From UBA5336 sp964506685 (lineage in GTDB: Bacteria > Pseudomonadota > Alphaproteobacteria > Caulobacterales > Hyphomonadaceae), in assembly GCA_964506685.1 (NCBI GenBank), contig CAZDMQ010000006.1, positions 1 to 64,000 of the forward strand: 64,000 nucleotides of DNA, read 5' to 3'. How positions within the stretch are numbered: the stretch's first letter is position 1; every line of letters starts with the position of its first letter. Positions 6,864 through 14,714 of this stretch are shown in pieces. The notes below the pieces were generated by a model. That model was not told the origin of the DNA, made no database searches, and saw only the letters and a list, made by a program, of their open reading frames with translations. The translations under genes and the position numbers were made by a program.

Positions 6864-9617
6864 ATGGGATTTGGGATCAGAAAGCACCTGAAACTCGGGA
6901 TCGGGGCACTGATGGCATCAGCTGCTCTGCCAACAGCCGCGACGGCGCAGGATTCGGACGAGGATGCGCGCCGGCTGGAAACCGTCCGCGTGGAAGGCCA
7001 GGCCGTCGATACCTCGATCACGGACCTCGCGATCGACTTTGCCGAGTACGGTACGCAGGTCCAGCTCATTGATGCGGCCGAGATCCAGACGGGTGGCTTC
7101 ACCAATTTTGGTGAGCTTGCTTCGGGGCTTATCCGCGGCGCCAATATCGGATACTCGCCCGATGAAGGCGAATTCACCATCCGGATCGACGGCGGCACCG
7201 ACCGCGATACGCTCCTGCTGGTCGATGGCGTGCCCTTCTTCGACCGTTCGTCTCCACTTGAGGACCTCTGGCCGGCCACGGCCATTGATCCGCGCCAGAT
7301 CGACAGCGTCGAGATCTTTCGGGGCGGCAATAGTCTGTATTTCGGCTCGAATGGCGGGCTCGGCGTGGTTAGCGTGAACACCAAGCGCCCGGACGGGACC
7401 ACCTTCGGAAATTTCGGCGTCTATGCCGGCTCGTTCAAGACCCGCGAAATGTACGGGAACATGTCATTCCCGATCGACGAGGCAGGCAAGCACAGCGTGC
7501 TGGTCTTCGGCCGGTCCTACGAAACCGACGCGCACGAGATCTTCAGCCTTGAGTCCTATGGCGACAATGTGCTCGCGCTCGGTGGCCGGCACGAGTTCCC
7601 CTACAGCTTCAACAGCCTTGGCCTGAAATATCTCTGGCAGATCGCCCCGGAAACGGAGCTGACACTCGGCGCGTCCTACACCACGATCGATTTCCGGGAT
7701 TCCTTCCCGAACGACACGATCTTCCAGCCGAACTACACGGAATTCCCGATCTACAACGGCGCGTTCAACCACCGTTTTTCGGACAAGCTGAAGCTCGAGA
7801 TCGAGGGCCATTATCAGGATCCACAGCTCAAGAACAACGAACTGGACGCCCGGATCTGCCAGATCCCGCGGCTCGGCGACCTGCCCGACGATGTTCAGGC
7901 CATCGCCGCCGAACAAGGGATCACCGGATTTTCCACGGCGGCTCAGTTCGAGGCGTTTGCCGCAGGTGTGCCCGGCTTGCCTGCAGGCTGCGTCACGAAC
8001 CCCTTTGGTGCGGCCGGCCAGACCCTGGACAATGGGACGACCGATCCGGCCGGTGCCGAGCGCGCCTTCTACATAAACGATGATCCGGACAGCCCCTTCT
8101 TCGGCCAGCCCTATGGCACGTTCAACAATCCGTTCCCGATCGGTAATGCCATCGGCTACGCGCAACAGTCGGCTGCAAGCTTCGGCGACGGCGGTCCCAC
8201 CAAGGGCTTCGGGACGGTTGACCAGCGCGAGTCCGGCTATGTCGACTACGGGATCAACGCCCGTGCGACCTATACCTTCAATGACAAATTCGAGGTTGTC
8301 GCCGGCGTCCAGAACACGAGCTACAAGGACAATTCCGACGAGTCTTTCGGGGTCCGGGACGTCACCGTTTCCAGTACCGGCGTCTATGGCGATCTCAGGG
8401 TCAGCCTGCCCTTCCTTGAAGGGTTCAACGGCTCGTTCGCGGCACGCCAGGACTTCAATGACAACTTCGACGACCAGCAGGTCTGGAAGGTCGGCATCCG
8501 CCAGAACTTCCCCATGGGCCTTTACGCCCGCGGATCGGGCGGCACGTCCTACTCCCTGCCGAAGATCGACGAGATCGGCGCTTTCGGTCCCTCGCAGAAC
8601 ATCAACCCCGGCCTGCAGCCGCAGGAAGTCGACGCCATCAATGTCGGCGCGGGTATCGACGGCGACATATTCGGCGGCACGTACAATATCGAACTGGGCT
8701 TCTTCCAGACGGACATCAACAACCTGTTCAGCAATCGCGCTGTCGAAGAGGTCTGTCTTGAGTACGCAAATGACATCGCTGCCCCATTGTTCCCGGACCT
8801 GCCGAACGCGACCGATGTGATCAATTCCAACCGGAACAACATCATCCCGCCAGACTCGTTTTGCGGAACCGCAGCCAGCCAACTCCTCGATGCCGGTCAG
8901 TCGGTGTCGGTGAACACCAAGAACGTCCAGGAAATCGAGGGCTTCACCATCGACGTCGCCTTCGACTTTGACCGCTGGCAGGCCGACTTCTCGTTCACCG
9001 ACATGGAATCGCTGCAGGAGAATGGCGCGTTCGGACAGTTCGCCCGACTTGAGGGCACCGCGATCACGCTCGATGGCAGCTTCACCGAGGCCGAGCTCGC
9101 AACGCTGAACGCGCGTGGTGTCGCCGGCGCGCTGCTTGCACCCGAAGGCTATTTGATCCCCGGCATTCGCGGCTCGGCGGAGAAGATCCAGTCCACCGAG
9201 CGGCCGGAATGGACGTTGTCGGGCCTCGTCTCCTACGAGCCGTCCGATCGCTGGATCCTGTCACTCAACCCGCGCTGGCAGGGACCGGAATTCGCGAACT
9301 CCGGCACCTCGGTGGCCCGGCTTGTCGATGAAAATGGCGAGCGGGTCTTCGAGCGGCTGAATTTCGGCGAGTACTTCGTGCTTAACGGCTCGGTGCAGTA
9401 CTTCCTTGGCAAAGACCTCGAGCACCGGATCATGATCCGTGGCGTGAACCTGCTCGACGAGGAGTACTTCGAGCGCGCATCCGGCGGCTCGAGCTACACC
9501 AGCGACCAGGCCGTCGTGCGTGGCGAGGTGGGTCCGAATGATGCAGCCTACTACCGCCAGTATGGCTGGAACGGCAAGCCGCGCTCGTTCTGGATCCAGT
9601 ACGAGTACTCGTTCTAG
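6864..9617 (+). CDS. TonB-dependent outer-membrane receptor, probably for a phosphate ester
   Basis: A 917-residue receptor. Residues 1-29 are a signal peptide ending ATAQ. A TonB-box-like LETVRVEG follows near 35-45. The plug domain (about 45-180) contains IRIDGGTDRDTLLLVDGVP and IDSVEIFRGGNSLYFGSNG. A 22-strand barrel follows and ends with the classic aromatic C-terminus YEYSF. Long extracellular loops (for example about 330-450) contain paired Cys residues. The gene is followed by secreted phosphatase/phosphodiesterase genes on the same strand, suggesting import of a phosphorus compound too large for porins. An AGGAG ribosome binding site supports the start. Substrate assignment is by context only. 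Confidence 0.88.
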   Translation: MGFGIRKHLKLGIGALMASAALPTAATAQDSDEDARRLETVRVEGQAVDTSITDLAIDFAEYGTQVQLIDAAEIQTGGFTNFGELASGLIRGANIGYSPDEGEFTIRIDGGTDRDTLLLVDGVPFFDRSSPLEDLWPATAIDPRQIDSVEIFRGGNSLYFGSNGGLGVVSVNTKRPDGTTFGNFGVYAGSFKTREMYGNMSFPIDEAGKHSVLVFGRSYETDAHEIFSLESYGDNVLALGGRHEFPYSFNSLGLKYLWQIAPETELTLGASYTTIDFRDSFPNDTIFQPNYTEFPIYNGAFNHRFSDKLKLEIEGHYQDPQLKNNELDARICQIPRLGDLPDDVQAIAAEQGITGFSTAAQFEAFAAGVPGLPAGCVTNPFGAAGQTLDNGTTDPAGAERAFYINDDPDSPFFGQPYGTFNNPFPIGNAIGYAQQSAASFGDGGPTKGFGTVDQRESGYVDYGINARATYTFNDKFEVVAGVQNTSYKDNSDESFGVRDVTVSSTGVYGDLRVSLPFLEGFNGSFAARQDFNDNFDDQQVWKVGIRQNFPMGLYARGSGGTSYSLPKIDEIGAFGPSQNINPGLQPQEVDAINVGAGIDGDIFGGTYNIELGFFQTDINNLFSNRAVEEVCLEYANDIAAPLFPDLPNATDVINSNRNNIIPPDSFCGTAASQLLDAGQSVSVNTKNVQEIEGFTIDVAFDFDRWQADFSFTDMESLQENGAFGQFARLEGTAITLDGSFTEAELATLNARGVAGALLAPEGYLIPGIRGSAEKIQSTERPEWTLSGLVSYEPSDRWILSLNPRWQGPEFANSGTSVARLVDENGERVFERLNFGEYFVLNGSVQYFLGKDLEHRIMIRGVNLLDEEYFERASGGSSYTSDQAVVRGEVGPNDAAYYRQYGWNGKPRSFWIQYEYSF

Positions 9618-9626
9618 GAGTTCCGC

Positions 9627-9658
9627 CTCGTCCGGGTCTTGCGGAATACCCGGACGAG
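9627..9658 (+). terminator. Stem-loop directly after the TonB receptor gene
   Basis: CTCGTCCGGGT (9627-9637) and ACCCGGACGAG (9648-9658) form an 11-bp perfect stem with a 10-nt loop, starting 9 bp after the stop codon. No T-run follows, so it may be an attenuator or mRNA-stability element rather than a simple terminator. Confidence 0.5.
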
Positions 9659-9674
9659 CGTTGCTCCAGAACCC

Positions 9675-9711
9675 GGAAGACCGCCGGGAATCCCCTCCCC
9701 GGCGGTCTTCC
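9675..9711 (+). terminator. Second strong stem-loop between TonB receptor and phoD
   Basis: GGAAGACCGCCGGG (9675-9688) and CCCGGCGGTCTTCC (9698-9711) pair over 14 bp with a 9-nt loop. It sits 32 bp before the phoD start. Lack of a T-run leaves open terminator, processing or 3'-end protection roles. Confidence 0.5.
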
Positions 9712-9742
9712 ACCCTCCGACATGAATTGATCCCCAGATGAA

Positions 9743-11323
9743 ATGGATGAGAGCGTGACCGACATGACTTCCCTGTTCCGAACCGACCGCCGAAGCTTCC
9801 TCACAGCAACCGGAGCGGCGCTGACGCTCGGCCTCGCTGAACAGCGGGCGATCGCTGCCGCAAGGGGCGGCTACTTCACGCTGGGTGTCGCCTCGGGCGC
9901 GCCGCGAACCGACCGTGTCATCCTGTGGACGCGGCTCGCACCTGACCCGCTCGCCGGTGGCGGGATGGCCGACGGGCCGGCAGAGGTGCGGGTCAGGCTG
10001 GCGCGCGATCCGGGCATGCAGGATGTTCTCATCGACGACCGGGTCACAACCGACGCAACCAAGGCCCATTCCGTGCACTATTCGGCCCGCGGCCTCGAAC
10101 AGGGCCGGGACTATTTCTACCAGTTCTCCCATGATGGCGACGACAGCGCCGTTGGCCGGACCCGCACAAGCGATCCCATGGCCGATGAGGCCCGCCTCGC
10201 ACTGGCCTACTGCCAGCACTATGAGTACGGCTATTATGCCGCCTATCGCGACCTCGCCGAATGGGCGCCGGACTGTGTGATCCACACGGGCGACTATATA
10301 TATGAAGGCGGCATCGGAACACTTGGCGCCGTGCTGCGCGATGTCGGTGGCGGTGAACGCCGGGTGTTCGAGACGGTGCGCCTGCACAATAGCCCGGAAA
10401 TCGTGTCGCTCTGGGACTACCGCAACCGCTACGCCCTCTACAAAACCGACCCCGATCTGCAGGCGGCACATGCCGCCGCCCCCTGGATCATGGCCATGGA
10501 TGACCATGAGGTCGACAACAACTGGGCCGGCGACATCCCCCAGGATCCCGAAAAACAAACCCCGACAGAGTTCCTCGTCCGCAGGCTCGCCGCCTTCCAG
10601 GCCTATTACGAGCACATGCCGATCGAACGCCCGCCGGTGATCGACGGGATCAGGTCGGCCTTGCAGCTCTACGGCGCTTACCAGTTCGGCCCGGCCCAGG
10701 TGCACCTGCTCGACACCCGCCAGTACCGCTCCGACCAGGCCTGTGGCGGCCGGCGCAAGCCCTATTGCGAGGATGCGCTTGACCCCAGCCGGACGATGCT
10801 CGGACAGGCGCAGGAGGACTGGCTGGCGCAGTCTCTGAAACGGTCGGATGCACCGTTCAATCTGATCGCAACGCAAATATGGTTCACGCCGTATCGCTAT
10901 AATGAACAGCCCGCGGCAGCTGAACTCAATCTCGACAGCTGGGACGGGTACCCCGCCGCCCGTCAGCGATTGTCTGACCTGCTGGCCAGCGGCGTTGCCG
11001 GCAATCCCGTCTTCCTGACCGGGGACTGGCACACGGCCATGGCCTCGACCCTCTACCAGACCCCTTTCGACACCCGGTCGAAACGGATCGGTCACGAACT
11101 GGTCGGCAGCTCCATCTCGTCGGGATGCCCCTGGGCGCGCGACATGGAGATCATGCGCGGGGCGAACCCGCATGTCGCCCATCTCAACGGCAACCAGCGC
11201 GGCTATCTTCGCACGACCGTCACAAAACAAACATGCAGCGGTGACTTTCGCGTGGTCAGGGATGTCGGGCAGCGGGATTCGGCCGTGGTGAGCGATATCG
11301 AGCTCCGCACCAGCGACCTCTAA
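9743..11323 (+). CDS. phoD: PhoD-family alkaline phosphatase/phosphodiesterase, Tat-exported
   Basis: Periplasmic Ca/Fe-type alkaline phosphatase of the PhoD family, 526 residues. The N-terminus has a Tat signal, RTDRRSFLTATGAAL, with the twin Arg at 16-17; an ATG at 9764 is an alternative start. Family motifs are present: WTRLAPDP early, HTGDYIYEGG with a metal-binding Asp, MDDHEVDNNW, LDTRQYRSDQ and LTGDWHTAMAS near the C-terminus. It would release phosphate from mono- and diesters outside the inner membrane. It lies between the TonB receptor and the PHP phosphodiesterase genes, so the two hydrolases likely act in series. Two hairpins separate it from the receptor gene. Confidence 0.92.
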   Translation: MDESVTDMTSLFRTDRRSFLTATGAALTLGLAEQRAIAAARGGYFTLGVASGAPRTDRVILWTRLAPDPLAGGGMADGPAEVRVRLARDPGMQDVLIDDRVTTDATKAHSVHYSARGLEQGRDYFYQFSHDGDDSAVGRTRTSDPMADEARLALAYCQHYEYGYYAAYRDLAEWAPDCVIHTGDYIYEGGIGTLGAVLRDVGGGERRVFETVRLHNSPEIVSLWDYRNRYALYKTDPDLQAAHAAAPWIMAMDDHEVDNNWAGDIPQDPEKQTPTEFLVRRLAAFQAYYEHMPIERPPVIDGIRSALQLYGAYQFGPAQVHLLDTRQYRSDQACGGRRKPYCEDALDPSRTMLGQAQEDWLAQSLKRSDAPFNLIATQIWFTPYRYNEQPAAAELNLDSWDGYPAARQRLSDLLASGVAGNPVFLTGDWHTAMASTLYQTPFDTRSKRIGHELVGSSISSGCPWARDMEIMRGANPHVAHLNGNQRGYLRTTVTKQTCSGDFRVVRDVGQRDSAVVSDIELRTSDL

Positions 11324-11404
11324 GAGGAGCCCTTTCCGGGAGCGTGAAATGCCGGCCCGCCCCGATCGTCGCAGTCCGGCCAATGCACATGAGGAGTCCT
11401 GAGA

Positions 11405-12550
11405 ATGTACATGAAGTGCGTTACAATCACCGCCCTGGGGGTCGCCGGTCTTGCGAGCGGGGCGGCTGCACATGAACGAGCGGTCGAATTCCCCGAGACC
11501 GAGGATGGCCGGACGATCCTCGCCGCTGACCTGCATACCCATTCGGTTTTCTCCGATGGCCAGGTCTGGCCCTCGATCCGCGTCGAGGAAGCCCATCGCG
11601 ATGGGCTGGAACTGCTTGCCGTGACCGAGCACCTCGAGGGACAACCCAAGCGGGACGATATCCCCCATCCTGACCGCAACCGGTCCTTCGAGGTGGCCGT
11701 CGAGAGCCTTGTCAGGGCCGGTCATGAAGGCCTTCTGGTCGTCAACGGTGCCGAGGTCACCCGTGGCCAGCCGCACGGGCACATCAATGCGGTCTTCCTC
11801 ACCGACGCCAACGCGTTGCTGGTCGATGACCCGCGCGCTGCGCTCGAGGCCGCCAGGGCGCAGGACGCCTTTGTCTTCCTGAACCACCCCAACTGGCTTC
11901 CGCAGGCACCGGACGGCATTGCCCGCCTGACGCCCTATCATGAACAGCTGATTGCGGACGGACTGCTGCAGGGCGTCGAAGTCGCAAATGGCACCCTGGA
12001 CGGTCACTCCGAGCATGCGCTGCAGATTGCCCTCGACAAGGGGCTGACCGTGCTCGGCACCTCCGACATTCATGGCCTCGTCGACTGGACCCATGATGCC
12101 GGGCATGGCGGGCACCGCCCGATGACGCTTGTCCTGGCAGCCAACCGCTCGCTCGACGCGATGAAGAGCGCACTCTTCGATGGCGATACCGTCGCCTGGA
12201 ACTATGACGACCTCATGGGCCGGGAGGACAATGTCGAGGCCGTGGTCAACGCCTGTCTCAAGCTCGACCCCCAGGGCTATGACGGCCGGTCGACCGTTCT
12301 GCCGGTGGTGATCCGGAATGCCTGTCCGGTCAATTTCACGCTGCAGAACACCAGCGAGGCGACGTTCCAGAATCGCAGTGACGTGATTACCGTGCCGCGG
12401 AACGGGGAATTCACCGTTCAGGTCCGGACTGGCCAGGAAGTCGACCAGGTCGCCCTGAGCTTCACCGTGCTGAACACGCAGATCGGCTTCCGAAAGGCGC
12501 TGTCGACCACCTTCCAGGCGCCTGTTCCACCTCGCGCCGACAAACAATAA
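11405..12550 (+). CDS. Secreted PHP-domain phosphodiesterase (Sb-PDE-like)
   Basis: A 381-residue exported metal-dependent phosphoesterase. Residues 1-22 are a signal peptide (ending GAAAHE). The PHP domain begins ADLHTHSVFSDG (about 41-52). It continues with LLAVTEHLE (His 76), VFLNHPNW and GTSDIHGLVDW, the spaced His/Asp ligands of a trinuclear PHP site. The last ~95 residues look like a beta-sandwich. Most PHP proteins are cytosolic polymerase/HisK relatives; the exported form is known from organophosphate diesterases of the Sb-PDE type, which is my best family guess. AGGAG lies 8 bp before the start. It follows phoD by 81 bp and is probably co-transcribed. Confidence 0.75.
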   Translation: MYMKCVTITALGVAGLASGAAAHERAVEFPETEDGRTILAADLHTHSVFSDGQVWPSIRVEEAHRDGLELLAVTEHLEGQPKRDDIPHPDRNRSFEVAVESLVRAGHEGLLVVNGAEVTRGQPHGHINAVFLTDANALLVDDPRAALEAARAQDAFVFLNHPNWLPQAPDGIARLTPYHEQLIADGLLQGVEVANGTLDGHSEHALQIALDKGLTVLGTSDIHGLVDWTHDAGHGGHRPMTLVLAANRSLDAMKSALFDGDTVAWNYDDLMGREDNVEAVVNACLKLDPQGYDGRSTVLPVVIRNACPVNFTLQNTSEATFQNRSDVITVPRNGEFTVQVRTGQEVDQVALSFTVLNTQIGFRKALSTTFQAPVPPRADKQ

Positions 12551-12566
12551 GCTCGGTCACTCTGCG

Positions 12567-12605
12567 GCCACTGGCCGGCCGGTTCGATAAGGATCGGCCA
12601 GTGGC
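12567..12605. terminator. Bidirectional terminator-like hairpin between PDE and soxA
   Basis: GCCACTGGCCG (12567-12577) pairs with CGGCCAGTGGC (12595-12605), an 11-bp stem with a 17-nt loop. It lies in the 78-bp gap between two convergent genes, where it can serve both. Confidence 0.55.
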
Positions 12606-12628
12606 GCCGACGGCGTCCGGCGATCAGA

Positions 12629-13453
12629 TCAGCGCCGGATGGCCGGCGTCTCGACCGGCAGGCCGTCGGCACGCGTGGCAAGGTATAATTCGAGCGCGAC
12701 ATAGGTATCCGAACCGAGCGAAAAGGGTTCCGCTCGCACCCCGAGATCGCAGTCGCGGAACCGCCGGTGCAGCGACCCCAGTGTTTGCCAGGCCAGCCGA
12801 TAGGCGGGAAAGCCATTGCCGTGGCCCTGGCTGATCGTGTCGCCGCGCAGTTTCTGCCCCCAGCGCTCGGTGTGACACTGGCTGCAGGCCAGGTTCAGCT
12901 GGCCCTTCCGGCGGTAGAAATAGGCTTCGCCCCTTTGCCATGCCGCCTGCATCTCGGCCGTCACTGTCACATCGATCGGCATGCCGTCAGAGAGAGTGGC
13001 GACAAAAGCCGTCAGCGACAGGAGCGGCTCGCTCTCGTGGTCGAGCGGCGGCAGGGACTGATGACGTGTGCGGCAAGCATTGATTCGCCTTTCAAGATTG
13101 AAGACAGCGCCGCTATCTGCATCCCAGGCGGGGTAACGTGCGGCGACCCCCACGAGGGACGCGCCATCTGCGCCATGACACTTGGCGCAGGACGGATTGC
13201 CGGGGCCCGCCTCCTGGGCAAAGAGCGTCCTGCCCGTCTCGACCCAGAGATAGCCCGGATTCTCGAAGGGATCATCCTGCAGGCGTTGCGACTCAGCAGT
13301 GAGAAACGCGTACCCCGATGTTCGGTCGGCCGGATCGAGGGACATGCGTCGCGCGAACTCCGGTTCCGGCGCCGCACGACTGCATGCGGCAAGCACGGAC
13401 AGGAGCGCCGACAACAGCGCCACAAGCCTCCCGCCCCGTCGCAATCCGGTCAT
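12629..13453 (-). CDS. soxA: SoxA, diheme c-type cytochrome of the SoxAX complex
   Basis: Periplasmic sulfur-oxidation cytochrome, 274 residues, with an N-terminal signal/lipobox-like segment (SVLAACS). Two heme c motifs are present, CAKCH at 89-93 and CSQCH at 190-194. The active-site Cys is C235 in RFRDCDLGVRAEPF, the heme-ligating Cys that forms the thiosulfate-Cys bond in SoxAX. The closing TYVALELYLATR...VETPAIRR matches SoxA C-termini. It is the last gene of the Sox operon and overlaps soxZ by 4 bp. In the known pathway SoxAX loads thiosulfate onto SoxYZ. Confidence 0.92.
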   Translation of the reverse strand: MTGLRRGGRLVALLSALLSVLAACSRAAPEPEFARRMSLDPADRTSGYAFLTAESQRLQDDPFENPGYLWVETGRTLFAQEAGPGNPSCAKCHGADGASLVGVAARYPAWDADSGAVFNLERRINACRTRHQSLPPLDHESEPLLSLTAFVATLSDGMPIDVTVTAEMQAAWQRGEAYFYRRKGQLNLACSQCHTERWGQKLRGDTISQGHGNGFPAYRLAWQTLGSLHRRFRDCDLGVRAEPFSLGSDTYVALELYLATRADGLPVETPAIRR

Positions 13454-13770
13454 TCCACGGTGATCTCGGCAGTTTCGCTCAGCGATTGCCCCGCCTGGTC
13501 AGTCCAGCGGAATTCGAGCGTTCCGGAGCGCTCGGCCCGGACGTGGAACCGCAGGAAGGGATTGGCCGCGACGGCGGGATGGAATTCAGCCTCGAATACG
13601 GCCTCGCCATCGTAGAGGCAGACAAACGACGTCACGATATCGCGCGGCACGGGCCTGCCCATGGAATCGGGGCGAAAGCCCGTTTCCATGGGATGCTGCA
13701 CCATGGTGCGGATCTCGATGACCTCGCCTTTTGCGGCGCTGGCAGGGACTGAAATTCGCGCGCGTTCCAT
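13450..13770 (-). CDS. soxZ: SoxZ, sulfur-carrier partner of SoxY
   Basis: A 106-residue periplasmic protein of Ig-like fold with no signal peptide, as usual for SoxZ, which is exported with Tat-bearing SoxY. Family features are the KGEVIEIRTMVQHPMETGFR segment, IVTSFVC with YDGEAVFEAEF, and the final beta-strand with TDQAGQS and AEITVE. It lies 12 bp after soxY and overlaps soxA by 4 bp. It stabilises SoxY and presents the swinging arm. Confidence 0.9.
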   Translation of the reverse strand: MERARISVPASAAKGEVIEIRTMVQHPMETGFRPDSMGRPVPRDIVTSFVCLYDGEAVFEAEFHPAVAANPFLRFHVRAERSGTLEFRWTDQAGQSLSETAEITVE

Positions 13771-13782
13771 CGGTATTCCCTC

Positions 13783-14244
13783 CTAGAGCACGATGCCGCA
13801 GGCCGCGAGCGTCACGACGGTCTTCGCTGTCCCGGACCAGAAGCGGCCATCGCTCATCTCGGCTATCGCCAGGATTGTCTGGCTGTCATTCAGCCGGATG
13901 CGGGTCGAGACATCTGCCCGGCCGCTTCGGGGGCCAAGGGTGAACCGGACGACATCGGGCAGCGGATTGGCCTCGGCAAAGACCGCGATGGTCCGCACAT
14001 GGTCGGCTTCGGTCATCGGACTGTCGACAGATATGTCGAGCGCAACGGAATTGCCGTTCTCGGCAATCGGCGGCAGCCTGAGCGACACGCGACCTTCACT
14101 GACGGTGGCGCCGCTCGTGAAACCGGCGACCGCCTTGCGCATCTCTGCCGGTGTCGCGCTGGCGGGTACAGGAACGAGGGCCAGGCTGCCCAGTCCGGCA
14201 AGACCGGCGACCACGTCCCTGCGTGTGGATCGGATGAGGGCCAT
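13783..14244 (-). CDS. soxY: SoxY sulfur carrier with unusual C-terminal arm
   Basis: A 153-residue periplasmic carrier. A Tat signal, STRRDVVAGLAGL, starts near residue 6. The body matches SoxY (RLPPIAENGNSVALDISVDS, then HVRTIAVFAEANPLPDVVRF). The carrier Cys is near the end but sits in LAACGIVL, not the canonical GGCGG swinging arm. The Cys is therefore C149, followed by four residues including three hydrophobics. The start at 14244 is chosen because it begins the Tat signal; a longer frame upstream is only a shadow over soxX. It lies 8 bp after soxX. Confidence 0.85.
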   Translation of the reverse strand: MALIRSTRRDVVAGLAGLGSLALVPVPASATPAEMRKAVAGFTSGATVSEGRVSLRLPPIAENGNSVALDISVDSPMTEADHVRTIAVFAEANPLPDVVRFTLGPRSGRADVSTRIRLNDSQTILAIAEMSDGRFWSGTAKTVVTLAACGIVL

Positions 14245-14252
14245 GGGCAGCT

Positions 14253-14714
14253 TCAGGCTCCGTTGGACTTCAGGGTCGTGAGGTAGGCGGTGACATCCTC
14301 CACCTCCCGTGCAGATAGGACCGGCTTGCCGCGAAAGCCAGACGCGACCTGGTGCAGGCCGGTGGTCCGGTAGTAGGACGGCATGATCGTTCCCGGATAG
14401 ACGCGGCGCGCATCCGCAATGATCAGGCGGAGCTCGCCAGTGCTGCGCCGGTCGCCGACCCCCGTCAGGTCGGGGCCGAGAGTGCCCTGGAACGGTGCGT
14501 CGAGCCCCTCCACCCGGTGACACAAGACGCAATGGCCGCGTGCCTCATCGACAAAGGCCGCGCGTCCGCGAACCGGGTCACCGGGAACATCCGCAAGCGG
14601 CTGGTCGAGCGCGCCCGCAGAGATCGCGGCAGCCGGGACAAGTGGGGCGTCTGCAGCATCACAGGCCGCGACCAGTCCCAAGGTCAGCAGCAAGGCGAGA
14701 CGGACGGGGGTCAT
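14253..14714 (-). CDS. soxX: SoxX, monoheme c-type cytochrome
   Basis: A 153-residue small cytochrome with a lipoprotein-like signal (LGLVAACDA). The heme motif CVLCH is at 62-66. The segment GTLGPDLTGVGDR and the Met in GTIMPSYYRTTG (probable heme axial region) match SoxX, and the C-terminal ARE-VEDVTAYLTTLK helix closes the fold. SoxX partners SoxA. Its start overlaps the end of the flavoprotein gene by 4 bp and it precedes soxY by 8 bp. Confidence 0.9.
   Translation of the reverse strand: MTPVRLALLLTLGLVAACDAADAPLVPAAAISAGALDQPLADVPGDPVRGRAAFVDEARGHCVLCHRVEGLDAPFQGTLGPDLTGVGDRRSTGELRLIIADARRVYPGTIMPSYYRTTGLHQVASGFRGKPVLSAREVEDVTAYLTTLKSNGA

Noticed and set aside
9614..12547. A 977-residue reading frame on the minus strand
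   Set aside because: It is antisense to phoD and the PHP gene and has no recognisable motifs; a compositional shadow of GC-rich coding.
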